A DNA stretch of 64,000 nucleotides, from the NCBI RefSeq assembly GCF_003261175.1, contig NZ_QLNP01000098.1, forward strand, positions 369,478-433,477, given 5' to 3'. This DNA is from Arthrobacter globiformis. Its GTDB lineage: Bacteria; Actinomycetota; Actinomycetes; Actinomycetales; Micrococcaceae. The notes beneath the pieces are model-generated. The model did not search any database. It was not told where the DNA came from and saw only the letters and a program-made list of their open reading frames with translations. Shown here in pieces: positions 19,631 to 28,193 of the stretch (positions within the stretch are counted from its first letter, which is position 1; the number at the start of each line of letters is the position of its first letter). The translations under genes were made by a program, and so were the position numbers.

Positions 19631-20536
19631 GTGACTTCCACTAATTGTTCAGTCCGCAAGGCCGTAATCCCCGCTGCTGGGCTCGGCACCAGGTTCCTCC
19701 CAGCCACCAAGGCCATGCCCAAGGAGATGCTGCCGGTGGTTGACAAGCCGGCCATCCAGTACGTCGTCGAGGAGGCCGTCAAGGTCGGCCTGAGCGACGT
19801 CCTGATGATCACCGGCCGCAACAAGCGCGCGCTCGAGGATCACTTTGACCGCGTCCCGACCCTGGAAGCGACGCTGGAGGCCAAGGGCGACACCGCCAAG
19901 CTGGAGTCGATCCAGGCCGCGAGCAACCTGGGCGACATCCACTACGTCCGCCAGGGTGACCCCAAGGGCCTTGGCCACGCTGTGCTGCGTGCACGCCAGC
20001 ACGTGGGCCATGAGCCGTTTGCCGTTCTGCTCGGCGACGACCTCATCGATGCCCGCGACGATCTCCTCAGCATCATGATCGACGTGCAGGCGAAGACCGG
20101 CGGTTCGGTCGTGGCCCTCATCGAGGTGGAACCGTCCCAGATCAGTGCCTACGGGTGTGCGGACATCTCCGAGATCGACGGCGAAGGCTTTGTGAGGATC
20201 AACAAGCTGGTGGAGAAGCCGGACGTCGACGACGCGCCCTCCAACCTGGCCGTCATCGGCCGCTACGTGCTCCACCCCGATGTCTTCGATGTGCTGGAAA
20301 AGACCGAACCCGGCCGCGGCGGCGAAATCCAGCTGACGGACGCCCTGCAGGAACTGGCCAGCAGGGACGGAGAAGGCGGCGGCGTGTACGGCGTGGTCTT
20401 CCGTGGCCGCCGTTACGACACCGGGGACAAGCTCAGCTACCTCAAGGCCTGCGTGGAACTCGCCATCGACAGCGACGACCTCGGACCTGGTCTGCGTGCC
20501 TGGCTTCCGCAGGTTGCCGCCCGTTTGTCCGAGTAA
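19631..20536 (+). CDS. galU: UTP-glucose-1-phosphate uridylyltransferase
   Basis: 301 residues. Makes UDP-glucose from UTP and glucose-1-phosphate for cell-wall polysaccharides and trehalose. The nucleotide-binding signature GLGTRFLPATKAMPKEMLPV lies near the N-terminus, followed by DKPAIQYVVEEA, and later FAVLLGDDLI, VEKPD and RGGEIQLTDAL. Length and motifs match the bacterial family. The gene starts with a leaderless GTG. An acetyltransferase gene follows after 6 bases and is probably in the same operon. Confidence 0.95.
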   Translation: MTSTNCSVRKAVIPAAGLGTRFLPATKAMPKEMLPVVDKPAIQYVVEEAVKVGLSDVLMITGRNKRALEDHFDRVPTLEATLEAKGDTAKLESIQAASNLGDIHYVRQGDPKGLGHAVLRARQHVGHEPFAVLLGDDLIDARDDLLSIMIDVQAKTGGSVVALIEVEPSQISAYGCADISEIDGEGFVRINKLVEKPDVDDAPSNLAVIGRYVLHPDVFDVLEKTEPGRGGEIQLTDALQELASRDGEGGGVYGVVFRGRRYDTGDKLSYLKACVELAIDSDDLGPGLRAWLPQVAARLSE

Positions 20537-20542
20537 CCTTTC

Positions 20543-21163
20543 GTGAGGGTCAGCCACATCTGGCCGGTCACGCTGGAGTGCGGGGACATTGTCCTGCGGC
20601 CCATCAGGTACCGTGACCGGAAGGAATGGACCGAGGTCCGCTCGCGCAACAGCGACTGGCTGGCACCCTGGGAGGCCTCCAATCCCATTCCCGGCGGGGC
20701 TCTGCCCGATTACCGGCAGATGGTCAGGTCCCTGAACACGCAAGCGGCCCAGGCCACGGCACTGCCGTTTGTGATCGCTGAGTGGACACCCGGATTCCGT
20801 GACCCGGTCATCGTGGGGCAGCTGACTGTCTCCTCCATTGTGTGGGGATCCGCCCTGATGGCGACCCTCGGCTACTGGGTGGACCAGGCCCGGGCCGGGC
20901 ATGGGATCGCTCCGACAGCCGTGGCAATGGCAACCGACCATTGTTTCCGGACCCTTGGCCTGCACCGCATGGAAATCAACATTCGTCCGGAAAACGGCCC
21001 AAGCCTGCGCGTCGTGGAAAAGCTCGGCTTCAGGGACGAGGGCTACCGCCCTCGTTACCTGCACATCAACGGGGAATGGGCCGACCACCGCTCGTTCGCA
21101 CTGACGTCGGAGGAAATTCCCGAAGGACTGCTCAGCCGCTGGCTGCGGGTCAGGCCCGCCTGA
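20543..21163 (+). CDS. RimJ/RimL-like GNAT N-acetyltransferase
   Basis: 206 residues. A GNAT fold with the acetyl-CoA region GYWVDQARAGHGIAPTAV and the RimJ hallmark HRMEINIRPENGPSLRVVEKLGF. The N-terminal LECGDIVLRPIRYRDRKEW is the usual beta strand and turn. Such enzymes acetylate protein N-termini or small amines; the substrate here is unknown. GTG 20543 begins six bases after the galU stop, with no clear ribosome site of its own, which suggests coupling to galU translation. Confidence 0.85.
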   Translation: MRVSHIWPVTLECGDIVLRPIRYRDRKEWTEVRSRNSDWLAPWEASNPIPGGALPDYRQMVRSLNTQAAQATALPFVIAEWTPGFRDPVIVGQLTVSSIVWGSALMATLGYWVDQARAGHGIAPTAVAMATDHCFRTLGLHRMEINIRPENGPSLRVVEKLGFRDEGYRPRYLHINGEWADHRSFALTSEEIPEGLLSRWLRVRPA

Positions 21164-21277
21164 CCCGCAGGCCGGCAGAGCCGCTGGTCAAAGCCGGGTT
21201 CCGCGCATAAGTCCATTGATTTGAAGCTCGGCCGCGACACACCGAGACGAATGCCACAAGAGCCCCAACATTCCTCA

Positions 21278-21290
21278 TACGGTTTTGTGT
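21278..21290 (+). promoter_or_regulatory. Probable leaderless promoter
   Basis: TACGGT at 21278-21283, seven bases, then GTG 21291. Confidence 0.4.
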
Positions 21291-22280
21291 GTGGACTTCC
21301 CCCTTAGCAGCTCAGTCATCCTTGTGGCTGCTGTTGCGCTCTGGATCGTTTGGGTCGCCCCTTACGTGCTCCGCAACGGCCGGCACCAGTTCCAGACTGC
21401 CGGTGACCTGACGCTGGAGAGCGTCGACGCCGAAACTGCAAACCCGCAAGCCGGGACGGTTGTGTATATGGCCGCCCAGCAGGAGAAACGCATGGACACC
21501 AGGAAGAGCAGCGAACCCGCAAGAGGCCTTACCCCGGCTCCGGCCGGTAGCAGGCCTGCCGCCGAGGGGACCGGTGCCTTCCGGATCCGGTACGGGCGGA
21601 CGGCCATCGCGTTCGTTGGGCTGCTGTCCTTTTTGACGGCGATCATTGCCGGTCTCTTGCGTCTCTTCGCGATCGGAAACCCCTGGATTCCTGTTGTGGC
21701 GCTCCTGACCGGTGTTGCCGCCGTCGTGGTTTTGCGTCGGCTTGCCGTCCGTGACCGGCGCAGGAAAGTCAGCGCTGCCTTTAGGGCAGCCATGAGCTCG
21801 CCCTCCGACCGGACCAACGGCCGGGCGCCAGTCGCTGAGCGACTTCCCGGGGCGGCACCCGCTTCGGAGCCCGAGAAGCCCCGAGAAAGTGCACTCTTCG
21901 ATGCCGAGGCGGAAGCTCCGAAGCCCAAGCCCCTCACCGCGATCGAACTTCGCGAGGCCGCACTGGCAGTTGCCCTTGCGGCCGGCGATGAAAGCGCCGC
22001 CGCCCCGGTGCAGGGCCCAGCGGCCCCACCCGCATCCAGCTGGGAGCCAGTGGAAGTTCCCAAGCCGACATACGTCGAGGCGCCCAAAGCCGAGCGTCCG
22101 GCACCCGAACCGCTGTCGTTGCCCGAGGCTCCAAAGTCCGTGGGCAAGCCTTCACTCAAGCAGGGTCCGGCCGCCGCTCCTCCTGTAGCATCCCCGAATG
22201 CGACACCCGCCAAGCCGCTGACGAAGGCCCAGAGCGCGCTCAGCAACCTTGACGACGTCCTGCAGCGCCGGCGCGCGTAG
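21291..22280 (+). CDS. Three-TM membrane protein with Pro/Ala-rich tail
   Basis: About 329 residues, no family recognised. One hydrophobic segment lies at the N-terminus (SVILVAAVALWIVWVAPYVL) and is followed by a short loop with RNGRHQFQ. Two more helices are near 105-150 (AIAFVGLLSFLTAIIAGLLR and PWIPVVALLTGVAAVVVLRR). The C-terminal 160 residues are rich in Pro, Ala, Lys and Glu, look disordered and end in SNLDDVLQRRRA. The GTG at 21291 follows a -10 hexamer by seven bases; a TTG two codons earlier is the alternative. Likely a cytoplasmic-membrane anchor with a long soluble tail. Confidence 0.7.
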   Translation: MDFPLSSSVILVAAVALWIVWVAPYVLRNGRHQFQTAGDLTLESVDAETANPQAGTVVYMAAQQEKRMDTRKSSEPARGLTPAPAGSRPAAEGTGAFRIRYGRTAIAFVGLLSFLTAIIAGLLRLFAIGNPWIPVVALLTGVAAVVVLRRLAVRDRRRKVSAAFRAAMSSPSDRTNGRAPVAERLPGAAPASEPEKPRESALFDAEAEAPKPKPLTAIELREAALAVALAAGDESAAAPVQGPAAPPASSWEPVEVPKPTYVEAPKAERPAPEPLSLPEAPKSVGKPSLKQGPAAAPPVASPNATPAKPLTKAQSALSNLDDVLQRRRA

Positions 22281-22313
22281 CCGGGCGTCCGTGCAGCATC
22301 AGGCGTCGCAGTA

Positions 22314-23114
22314 GTGGTCCGCATCTGCGTTGCCGGCGGCACGGGCGAGGCCGGCCGTGAAGTGGTGCGCCAGGCACTTGGCCTGGGGCACACCGTTGCC
22401 GTACTGACCCGAAACCCGCCGCTAGCGGGTACCCGGGAGTATTACGACGGCGCCTCCTACTTCCGTGCGGACGTCACCACCGGAGAAGGGTTGCCGGAAG
22501 CGCTGGCGGGTGCCGACGTCGTCGTCGATTGCCTCGAAGCCCGGACCGGCAAGGCACTCAGGCACTATGCGGCCGGCGGCGCCCTGCTGCTGGGCGAAGC
22601 AGCCGCTGCGGGCGTGGCCCGGGCCGTGCAGCTTTCCATCGTCAACTGCGATCAGAGCACCCTCGCGTATTACCGGTCCAAGGCGGACAAGGAGCGTGTG
22701 TATGCGAGATCGCCGCTCGATACCCGCACCGTGCGGGCAACGCAGTTCCACAGCCTGCTGGCGGGGATTTTCGGTGCCGGTTCCCGGCTTGGCCTGGTGC
22801 CGGTGATCAAAGGTGCCCGGTTCCAGACGATCTCGCCGGCCGACGTGGGGTCGGCGCTACTGGAAGCCGCACTGGGGCCGCCGTCGGGTGATTCCCACAC
22901 GGTGCAGACGGTCGGTGGCCCGGAGGTGCTGGGCATGGGGTCGCTGGCCGGCGCCTGGAAGCGGGTAACCGGAGCAAGGGGCCTCGTGACCGAACTGCCG
23001 CTGCCCGGCTCGACTGGCAGATTCCTGCGCGAAGGAAAGAACCTGGCGCCCGAACAGCGTTACGGACACGCGACATTTGAGTCCTGGTTGGCAAACCGGC
23101 AGGAAAATTTGTAG
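22314..23114 (+). CDS. NAD(P)-binding NmrA/SDR-like protein
   Basis: 266 residues. The Rossmann motif RICVAGGTGEAGREVVRQAL opens the protein, and the strand-turn HTVAVLTRNPP fits an atypical short-chain dehydrogenase of the NmrA type. There is no YxxxK catalytic pair in the classical position, although YYRSKADKERV is near. Members act as redox sensors or epimerase/dehydratase-like enzymes, so the function here is not assigned. GTG 22314 was kept because it lies directly before the first beta strand. It precedes the tRNA-Ala gene by 43 bases. Confidence 0.75.
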   Translation: MVRICVAGGTGEAGREVVRQALGLGHTVAVLTRNPPLAGTREYYDGASYFRADVTTGEGLPEALAGADVVVDCLEARTGKALRHYAAGGALLLGEAAAAGVARAVQLSIVNCDQSTLAYYRSKADKERVYARSPLDTRTVRATQFHSLLAGIFGAGSRLGLVPVIKGARFQTISPADVGSALLEAALGPPSGDSHTVQTVGGPEVLGMGSLAGAWKRVTGARGLVTELPLPGSTGRFLREGKNLAPEQRYGHATFESWLANRQENL

Positions 23115-23157
23115 CCTAGGGAAGCTGGCGTTGAATTCCTCAGGAAAACGGCGCCAT

Positions 23158-23230
23158 GGGGTTATAGCTCAGTTGGTAGAGCGCTTCGTTCGCATCGAAG
23201 AGGTCAGGGGTTCGAATCCCCTTAACTCCA
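23158..23230 (+). tRNA. tRNA-Ala, anticodon CGC
   Basis: A full 73-nt cloverleaf. The acceptor GGGGTTA (23158-23164) pairs with TAACTCC (23223-23229, one G-T pair), discriminator A at 23230, no encoded CCA. The D stem is GCTC/GAGC. The anticodon stem CTTCG/CGAAG encloses loop TTCGCAT with anticodon CGC, and the T stem AGGGG/CCCCT encloses TTCGAAT. It reads the GCG codon. It marks the left boundary of a decayed accessory region. Confidence 0.95.
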
Positions 23231-23234
23231 CGTA

Positions 23235-23835
23235 ATGCAGGGGTTCTGCATCTTCGGAGCCATCGCACAGTTCCTCATCGCTTCCCTGGCCGTCATGCAG
23301 ATTTGCTCCGAATACGGCACCCGGATGATCAGCACCACTCTCACAGTCGTCCCGCGCCGCCTCACGGCCCTGTTGGCCAACACGCTGGTCATCGCCGCAG
23401 TCCCGTTCATCGTAGGTACCACCGCGGCGCTCGTCTCGGACGTACGGTCCAGCCCATGCTTGAACCGAAGGGGCTGGCCTATGCGATCACCGCCGGTGGT
23501 GTGATCCCGAGCATCCTCAGGCGGACGCCTACCTGGCTCTGATTGCCGTCCTCGGCCTGGCCATCGGAACGATGCTGCGCAACAGCCCCGTGCGAGCCGG
23601 TGCGACCCTCGGGCTGCTTCTGGTCGTGCCGATGGTACTCGCGATCCTTTCCGGGCACAGTGAGCTCTTCATGCACGTCCGCCGCTACCTGCCATCTTCA
23701 CTCGGCATGGACTTCGTTGCCATCAGGACCCTTCCGGAGCATCCGAACCAGGTCCAAGCCGGCCTCCCGATGCTGGCATGGTCCCCGGCCGCCCTGGCCG
23801 GCGCACCCGTAACCGTGAAGCGCCGGGACGCCTAG
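23235..23835 (+). pseudogene. Truncated and frameshifted ABC-2 type permease
   Basis: Three reading frames together resemble the C-terminal part of an ABC-2 permease. Segment 1 (23235 to about 23440) reads [20 protein letters not shown] and TVVPRRLTALLANTLV, with the EYGTRMI...TTL..VPRR pattern of these permeases. Segment 2 (about 23440-23520) reads EPKGLAYAITAGGVIPSIL. Segment 3 (about 23520-23835) reads AYLALIAVLGLAIGTMLRNS and ends with an intact stop. At least two frameshifts separate them, and the N-terminal third is missing. It starts five bases after the tRNA-Ala gene, as integrated-element remains often do. Confidence 0.7.
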
Positions 23836-23947
23836 GACGGATGGGCCCGGTGAGACAATGACCGGTCGGCCCCTAAATGCCGCTGACACTAGAATTGATC
23901 TGGGCAGCCAAGGGCATGGTCGCCGACTGGATGTCATGGGGGGGCAG

Positions 23948-24355
23948 ATGCCAAGTACTGATGATCAGGTCCGCAGCGAGCATGAGCAGGCGCTGGCGCG
24001 GGGAGAGAAGCGCGTCCTGAGCCGCACCGTGGACGGTAGCCTGCACAGCTACGCCAAGGACGAGATCGGTATCGTCCCCGCCAGCTCCCAGCCGCAGGTG
24101 CGTTCAGCTGCCGGTTTCATTGTGATGGCTGTCGTCTTCGCAGCCGTTGCGGTGGGTTCGATCCTGTTGGTGTTCGCCCCGACAGGTCAGGGCCAGGACC
24201 CGCTCTGGGGGGCCAGTGTTCTGTCGGCCGCATCTGCCGGAGGCGTGGTGTACGCCGCCCGGCTGGCCTTAACCGCGGCGAGGGCAAAGCGCCTCCGTGA
24301 CGAGCGCGGCGTGCCCGAACCGACAGCTAAGCAACTGGACTGGCCCACTTCCTGA
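23948..24355 (+). CDS. Two-TM hypothetical protein
   Basis: 135 residues if translation starts at ATG 23948; ATG 23936 in frame is equally possible. A run of G before 23948 is the only ribosome-like site. Two hydrophobic segments are clear, AGFIVMAVVFAAVAVGSILL (about 60-80) and WGASVLSAASAGGVVYAARL (about 95-115), with a basic cytoplasmic end RAKRLRDERG. A TAGAAT at 23890 could be the -10, giving a leader of about 45 bases. No family recognised. It looks intact, unlike most of its neighbours. Confidence 0.6.
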   Translation: MPSTDDQVRSEHEQALARGEKRVLSRTVDGSLHSYAKDEIGIVPASSQPQVRSAAGFIVMAVVFAAVAVGSILLVFAPTGQGQDPLWGASVLSAASAGGVVYAARLALTAARAKRLRDERGVPEPTAKQLDWPTS

Positions 24356-24620
24356 GGCCAGGCGTTCTGGCAGGCGGTGTGAAGCGCGAGGACACCTAAC
24401 CAGCCGCACACGAACTAGGCATGGAGATGGCTGGTGGGACGACACGATCTGCGTGCCAACTACTTCTTCGAGGTGTCGGAGGAACACCGCCGGAGGGGCT
24501 AGGGGACACAGGGCCGAGCCGGACTTCTCCCGTCCAATGTACGTCAGCCAGCCTTAGGCATGCCGTTCCCGGAGGCAAGCTCCGATAGTCTTTCCATATC
24601 TGCTCAACACTGGGGAACCG

Positions 24621-25247
24621 ATGAAGCGCTTCGCCGCCCTGCTCCTTGCCGTACCGCTGCTACTGACCGGGTGCGTCGTGCCCTTGGGCGGGGCCACTCC
24701 GACGGAAACAGCCGCCCCGCCAGCAGGCGCCAAGATCTTTTCGAATCTGGATGCTCCCGGCATCGAGCAGATCAAGGCCTCAAAGATCGCCCGCCTGGAT
24801 ATGAGGGCCGGACGGCTGACAAAGGGAGGCGTCGGTCTGGAAGACGGGATCAGCCAGGCGCCGGAAGTCCACATCCCCGACGGGCTCATGGACGTGCTCA
24901 TCGAATCCCCGCACGGAGTCCTCACCGCCCGAACTGACCGGCTTCGGCTCAACGGCATGAACAACCGCTCAGACTTCAGCGAGGTCACGTACTTCCTCAC
25001 GGCCGACTCGCTCGATGAATATGTGGCACTGATCCGGGACGCCGTGGAGCGCTACGGCGTCCCCGCCGACTCCGCTGAGCGCTGGATTGAATCCACCTCC
25101 CGGCGGCCGGAGGAGAAGAGCGACTTCGCCCTGCAGCCGGGAACGTCCACTGGTCTTGAGGTCACCTACGACCTCCGCTACGACGGCTCCCAGGACGTCC
25201 AGGTCATCATTGTGCACGTCCGATCTCTTCCGCGGACGACCAACTGA
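24621..25247 (+). CDS. Lipoprotein of unknown function
   Basis: 208 residues. The signal peptide MKRFAALLLAVPLLLTGC ends in a lipobox with the lipidated Cys at 18, so the protein is anchored on the outer face of the membrane. The mature part is soluble, with no cysteines beyond the lipidated one that I can see and no recognised domain. ATG 24621 is preceded by GGGGAA at a normal distance. It is flanked by relics but is itself unbroken. Confidence 0.8.
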   Translation: MKRFAALLLAVPLLLTGCVVPLGGATPTETAAPPAGAKIFSNLDAPGIEQIKASKIARLDMRAGRLTKGGVGLEDGISQAPEVHIPDGLMDVLIESPHGVLTARTDRLRLNGMNNRSDFSEVTYFLTADSLDEYVALIRDAVERYGVPADSAERWIESTSRRPEEKSDFALQPGTSTGLEVTYDLRYDGSQDVQVIIVHVRSLPRTTN

Positions 25248-25753
25248 TGGACATCCACCAGTAACCGGCCCGGCGCGCCCGGTAGATTGCCTCCAGCAGG
25301 GTCGGTGAACGACGTGGGGGAGCAGTGCCGAAGAAAGTGACTAAGCAAAGGCCGGCGCCAAAGCGAGGCCCGAACACCCCATCGGATCATTACTGCCGGG
25401 CAGCAGCTTGACGTCCTAGTTCGAAAAGACGACGCGCGCGCTCGATCCCTCGCCTTTGAGAAGATCCATACCCAGAGTCAGGGCACTGAACAGAACCCGG
25501 CCATAGCCGACCGGGCTCCCTCCGTGGACTGGATGGCTTGATTCCACCGAGTGGTTACCCCGACGAAGGAACATGCCGCAGCCAGGAGGAAACATGCAAC
25601 GGCCTCCAGATAAGCGTTGGATCCCATGCTGCCTGCCGCCCCCATCCAGCCCCGGTTCGTCCTTGACTTGACCTGAGCATCCAGTCACCAGCCGTCGCTG
25701 TCCATGCCCTGCCTGAGGTCAATTTACGGATCAGGCACATGCACTGAGAGACT
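25248..25753. other. 506-bp stretch without an intact gene; coding-like remnant
   Basis: No intact gene found. A coding-like frame ending at TGA 25539-25541 reads RIITAGQQLDVLVRKDDARA and continues to SVDWMA, but it lacks a start. A different frame from GTG 25325, preceded by GGGGGAG, begins VPKKVTKQRPAPKRGPNTPS and stops at 25411. The two may be parts of one small gene split by a frameshift. The rest to 25753 shows nothing I can interpret. Confidence 0.4.
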
Positions 25754-26215
25754 ATGCATGCTGGCTGCGACATGGGGGACGCTTTGAAAATCGTGCTGTA
25801 CATCATCTGGACGCTGTTCGCCGCGGCCGCCGCGGCCGCCTGCATCCTTTCGTTGCGAAAGACGAAGGCCCAGGAGCGGCGGATCGATGGCTGGCCGAAG
25901 GTTCAGGTGACCGTCACCGGCGGTCGGGAAGGCTGGACCTCAGGTGTCGGCAACACGAACCGAAACCGCCGCTACTGGCCGACCTACCAATTCACCGGGC
26001 CGCAGGGTGTCCTCTACCTCGGGGAATCGGAGGTCTCCCTGGTGGAGCGGCCTGTTCCCGGCTCAGTCCTGGAAGTGGCCTACAACGCGGAGAATCCCGA
26101 GGAATCATTCGAGGTCGCCCACCCGTCCAAGCTGCTGCTCGGCTGCCTGGCTCCGTTCTTCGGGCTCTTCGCGCTGGCCTCATTCTGGTTCATCGGGGTC
26201 TTCCCCCTCGGCTAA
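25754..26215 (+). CDS. DUF3592 domain membrane protein
   Basis: 153 residues. The N-terminal helix VLYIIWTLFAAAAAAACILS is followed by the DUF3592 soluble domain. That domain contains GWPKVQVTVTG, YWPTYQFTGPQG and PGSVLEVAYNAENPEE, the usual pattern of inner strands. A second helix CLAPFFGLFALASFWFIGVF closes the protein. DUF3592 proteins are small membrane proteins of unknown function. The start could also be ATG 25772 (six codons later); neither has a good ribosome site. Confidence 0.75.
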   Translation: MHAGCDMGDALKIVLYIIWTLFAAAAAAACILSLRKTKAQERRIDGWPKVQVTVTGGREGWTSGVGNTNRNRRYWPTYQFTGPQGVLYLGESEVSLVERPVPGSVLEVAYNAENPEESFEVAHPSKLLLGCLAPFFGLFALASFWFIGVFPLG

Positions 26216-26232
26216 TCGGAACTGCCCCGTGG

Positions 26233-26244
26233 CACACTGGTCGC
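26233..26244 (+). promoter_or_regulatory. Possible leaderless promoter
   Basis: CACACT at 26233-26238, six bases, then ATG 26245. The first base departs from TANNNT, so the call is weak. Confidence 0.3.
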
Positions 26245-26466
26245 ATGGAGGAGATCATCACTTATCCTGAGCCGCCCGACCTTCCGGCGCAAAAGATCCG
26301 GGAGCTGATCGACTATGCGGACCGGATGGCCACGTCTATGGAGGCGGAAATGGACATGATTCGCCGGCTGGGCAAGGCATCCCCAGAACATGATCTGGGC
26401 GAGATCATTGCAGGATGGAAGTTCACTGCTTTGGCCATTAGGGAAAGCTATGACGGACGCTTCTGA
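26245..26466 (+). CDS. Small hypothetical protein, 73 residues
   Basis: 73 residues, acidic and mostly helical by composition, with EIITYPEPPDLPAQKIRELI at the start and DLGEIIAGWKFTALAIRESY near the end. No family recognised. It is supported by good amino-acid composition, a possible leaderless promoter six bases ahead, and its place directly after the DUF3592 gene (29 bases). Not broken. Confidence 0.5.
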   Translation: MEEIITYPEPPDLPAQKIRELIDYADRMATSMEAEMDMIRRLGKASPEHDLGEIIAGWKFTALAIRESYDGRF

Positions 26467-26585
26467 CCGCCAAACGATGCTCTGTGGAGCCCGGGAACAC
26501 GCGGCCGCGCGCGTCCGCAATCCTGCCGCACCTCGGGAGGACCATGGAACCGTAGGCGGCGGGGAGATTCATAGGGGGCTTCGGC

Positions 26586-26926
26586 TTACCCCGATTCCGA
26601 TCGTTTGGGGGAGGCCCGATGCTCCTCTGCCCAGGCCACGACAATTGTCGGCATGTCCATAAATTCGCGGGCGTCAGCGACGACCGCCGACCATTCCGGG
26701 GACTGTCTTCCCGCAGCTGCAGCCTCACGGGTCTCGAACCAGACCTCACCCAAGCCCGCATATGGACGGTTGCCCCATCGGGTGCTGGAACACAGCGGTT
26801 CTGAACGTAAGCCCGCACCCCTGGAACGGCCAGAACCAAGGGAACATGGCGGGTCAGCCACCGTTCAACAGCCACCTCAGGGTCCAGTCCCGCCTGTACC
26901 CTCCAGGTAGTAAGTCTCTTGATCAT
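26586..26926 (-). pseudogene. EthD-domain protein with a single-base frameshift
   Basis: Two minus-strand frames join into one EthD-family protein of about 113 residues. The first, from ATG 26926, reads MIKRLTTWRVQAGLDPEVAV and VERWLTRHVPLVLAVPGVRA up to the sequence near VPAPDGA. The second, reaching the stop at 26586, reads NRPYAGLGEVWFETREAAAA and SPEWSAVVADAREFMDMPTI. The switch falls near 26785, in the run read as GGGGCA on the minus strand. Loss of one base there would explain it. EthD proteins are small ferredoxin-fold proteins often linked to ether or polyketide metabolism. It is either a pseudogene or a sequencing error. Confidence 0.7.
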
Positions 26927-27194
26927 GGACGCCTCGCATTGCCTCGGACAGGAGCGGAGCCTCAAGTTATCAGTTGACCATGAAGAGATCCCCAGGCTCC
27001 GTCTTCGCGATCAGCAACTCCCTCGCGCTCCGTTGCTACGAGCTGGTGACCCAGAGCTCCAAGGCCGCGCTCAACCCGCCCCGCACGGAAGGAACCTGGA
27101 ATCTTCACCTGGCTGTCATCTGCCACTGGTGGGGTCCGGTCATGGACGAAGTGCTCCTAGCTCCGACCGCTACCGTTGGGGACCTTGCCGACCC

Positions 27195-27500
27195 GGAAGG
27201 GGTTTCGACGAGGACTTCCTGGGAACGCATGTGCCCCTGCCGGGGCTGGCCGGCACGGAGCAGGCCTGCTGCCCTACACGCATTTCTCCGCGCACGTGCG
27301 CCTGGTCAAGGGCCTCGCCGCCGTCACCGGGCTCGGGATCGACGGCAGCAAGCTGATGGACCTGACCGGGGCGGGATCAACTGGCGCCTGGGTCCCCGGG
27401 CGCAGGAAGACCAGCAGACAGGGGAGTGGGTCTACGCCCGGAACGACATCGGCCGCGGTTCACCTGGTCCGCCGGGCCCCGGCCGTCTGGGGTGACCCAG
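27195..27500 (+). pseudogene. Relic of a DNA/RNA non-specific endonuclease
   Basis: Pieces in different frames follow the order of the NUC1-type family. They read GFDEDFLGTHVPLPGLAG, then LPYTHFSAHVRLVKGLAAVT and GLGIDGSKLMDL, then GINWRLGPRAQEDQQTGEWV and YARNDIGRG, then HLVRRAPAVWGDP. The family motif D-R-G-H survives as DIGRG followed, one frame on, by HLVRR. At least three frameshifts and loss of the downstream half make it non-functional. In intact relatives this enzyme is usually secreted or cytoplasmic and cuts both DNA and RNA. Confidence 0.65.
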
Positions 27501-27540
27501 CTGGCTTTGACGCAGGCTTACGTCCCGCCTTTGGACCGAC

Positions 27541-27945
27541 CTCGCCGTCCAGCTGCCCGGCCAGCTCATCGGCCACCAGGACCACTCCTCCTACCACTCC
27601 GGGGGTGGCTGGTGAGCAGCGAACCGCCGGCGTCCTGCTGGTGAGTGCCAACCTTAATGGGGCTGGGAAGATTGGCAATGAGGCTGGGAAGATCGGCATG
27701 ATGGTCTCCATCGCGGACGGCATCCCGGCCGCGACTGGGAGCTCACGTACTCCTCGAACCCGAAACACGACATTGGCTGCATCCCGTTCGACCAGTCCTG
27801 CCACGTTTTGTACCGGACGTGGCGGACGGCGGAGCCGGTGTATGTTGACGAGTTGGCCGCCTTGAGGGATATGACCTGGAGGTTGGGAAGACTTGCCGGC
27901 CGGACTGCGCTCAGGGTTGGGTTGACGGGGTGAGCACCGGGCTGT
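27541..27945 (+). other. Coding remnants of unknown genes
   Basis: Two readable fragments remain. LAVQLPGQLIGHQDHSSYHS (about 27541-27610) ends in a stop. A second piece of about 65 codons (about 27730-27932) includes ELTYSSNPKHDIGCIPFDQS, YRTWRTAEPVYVDELAALRD and WRLGRLAG. Neither has a start codon or continuous frame, and I do not recognise either family. Base composition and codon choice look coding, so this is decayed sequence and not spacer. Confidence 0.4.
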
Positions 27946-28020
27946 GCCTCGACGGGGCGGACGTCGAGCTCGCCATGCGCGGCTGAGGGGTCGGCACTTG
28001 AAGCCGGCTGCAACCCAGAA

Positions 28021-28100
28021 GTGTCACCCATGTCCCGACTCACCGGTGAAGCGTCACCTGTTCACGATGTCCCGACTCATATGTCAACTATGTCGTGAAC
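28021..28100. repeat. Imperfect direct repeats, possible insertion-sequence end
   Basis: Three imperfect copies of a GTCA...ATGTCccGACTCA pattern lie head to tail: 28021-28042, 28051-28080 and 28081-28100 (the last with TATGTCGTGAAC). Ends of this style occur in IS481-like elements, but no transposase remains beside it, so the assignment is tentative. Confidence 0.35.
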
Positions 28101-28123
28101 TACACGCCTCCTGCCCCACAGCT

Positions 28124-28159
28124 ACACCCCGGTCGTCGGACCCGGGTGTTGTTGTTTTT
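28124..28159 (+). terminator. Rho-independent terminator in decayed region
   Basis: ACACCCCGG (28124-28132, one bulged C) pairs with CCGGGTGT (28142-28149), followed by TTGTTGTTTTT. It suggests that a plus-strand gene once ended here. Confidence 0.6.
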
Positions 28160-28193
28160 CCCCCGTGGTCACCGGCTAATCCGCGGCTACAGC

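Noticed and set aside
24434-24502. 22-codon frame from GTG 24434 reading VGRHDLRANYFFEVSEEHRR
   Set aside because: Too short and without support; it may be a remnant but nothing links it to a family.
25416-25688. 90-codon minus-strand frame
   Set aside because: Gly/Ser-rich composition without start signals; overlaps a better coding-like remnant on the plus strand.
26974-27495. 173-codon plus-strand frame as an intact gene
   Set aside because: Its parts belong to different proteins; the middle is out-of-frame nuclease sequence, so it is chance read-through in decayed DNA.
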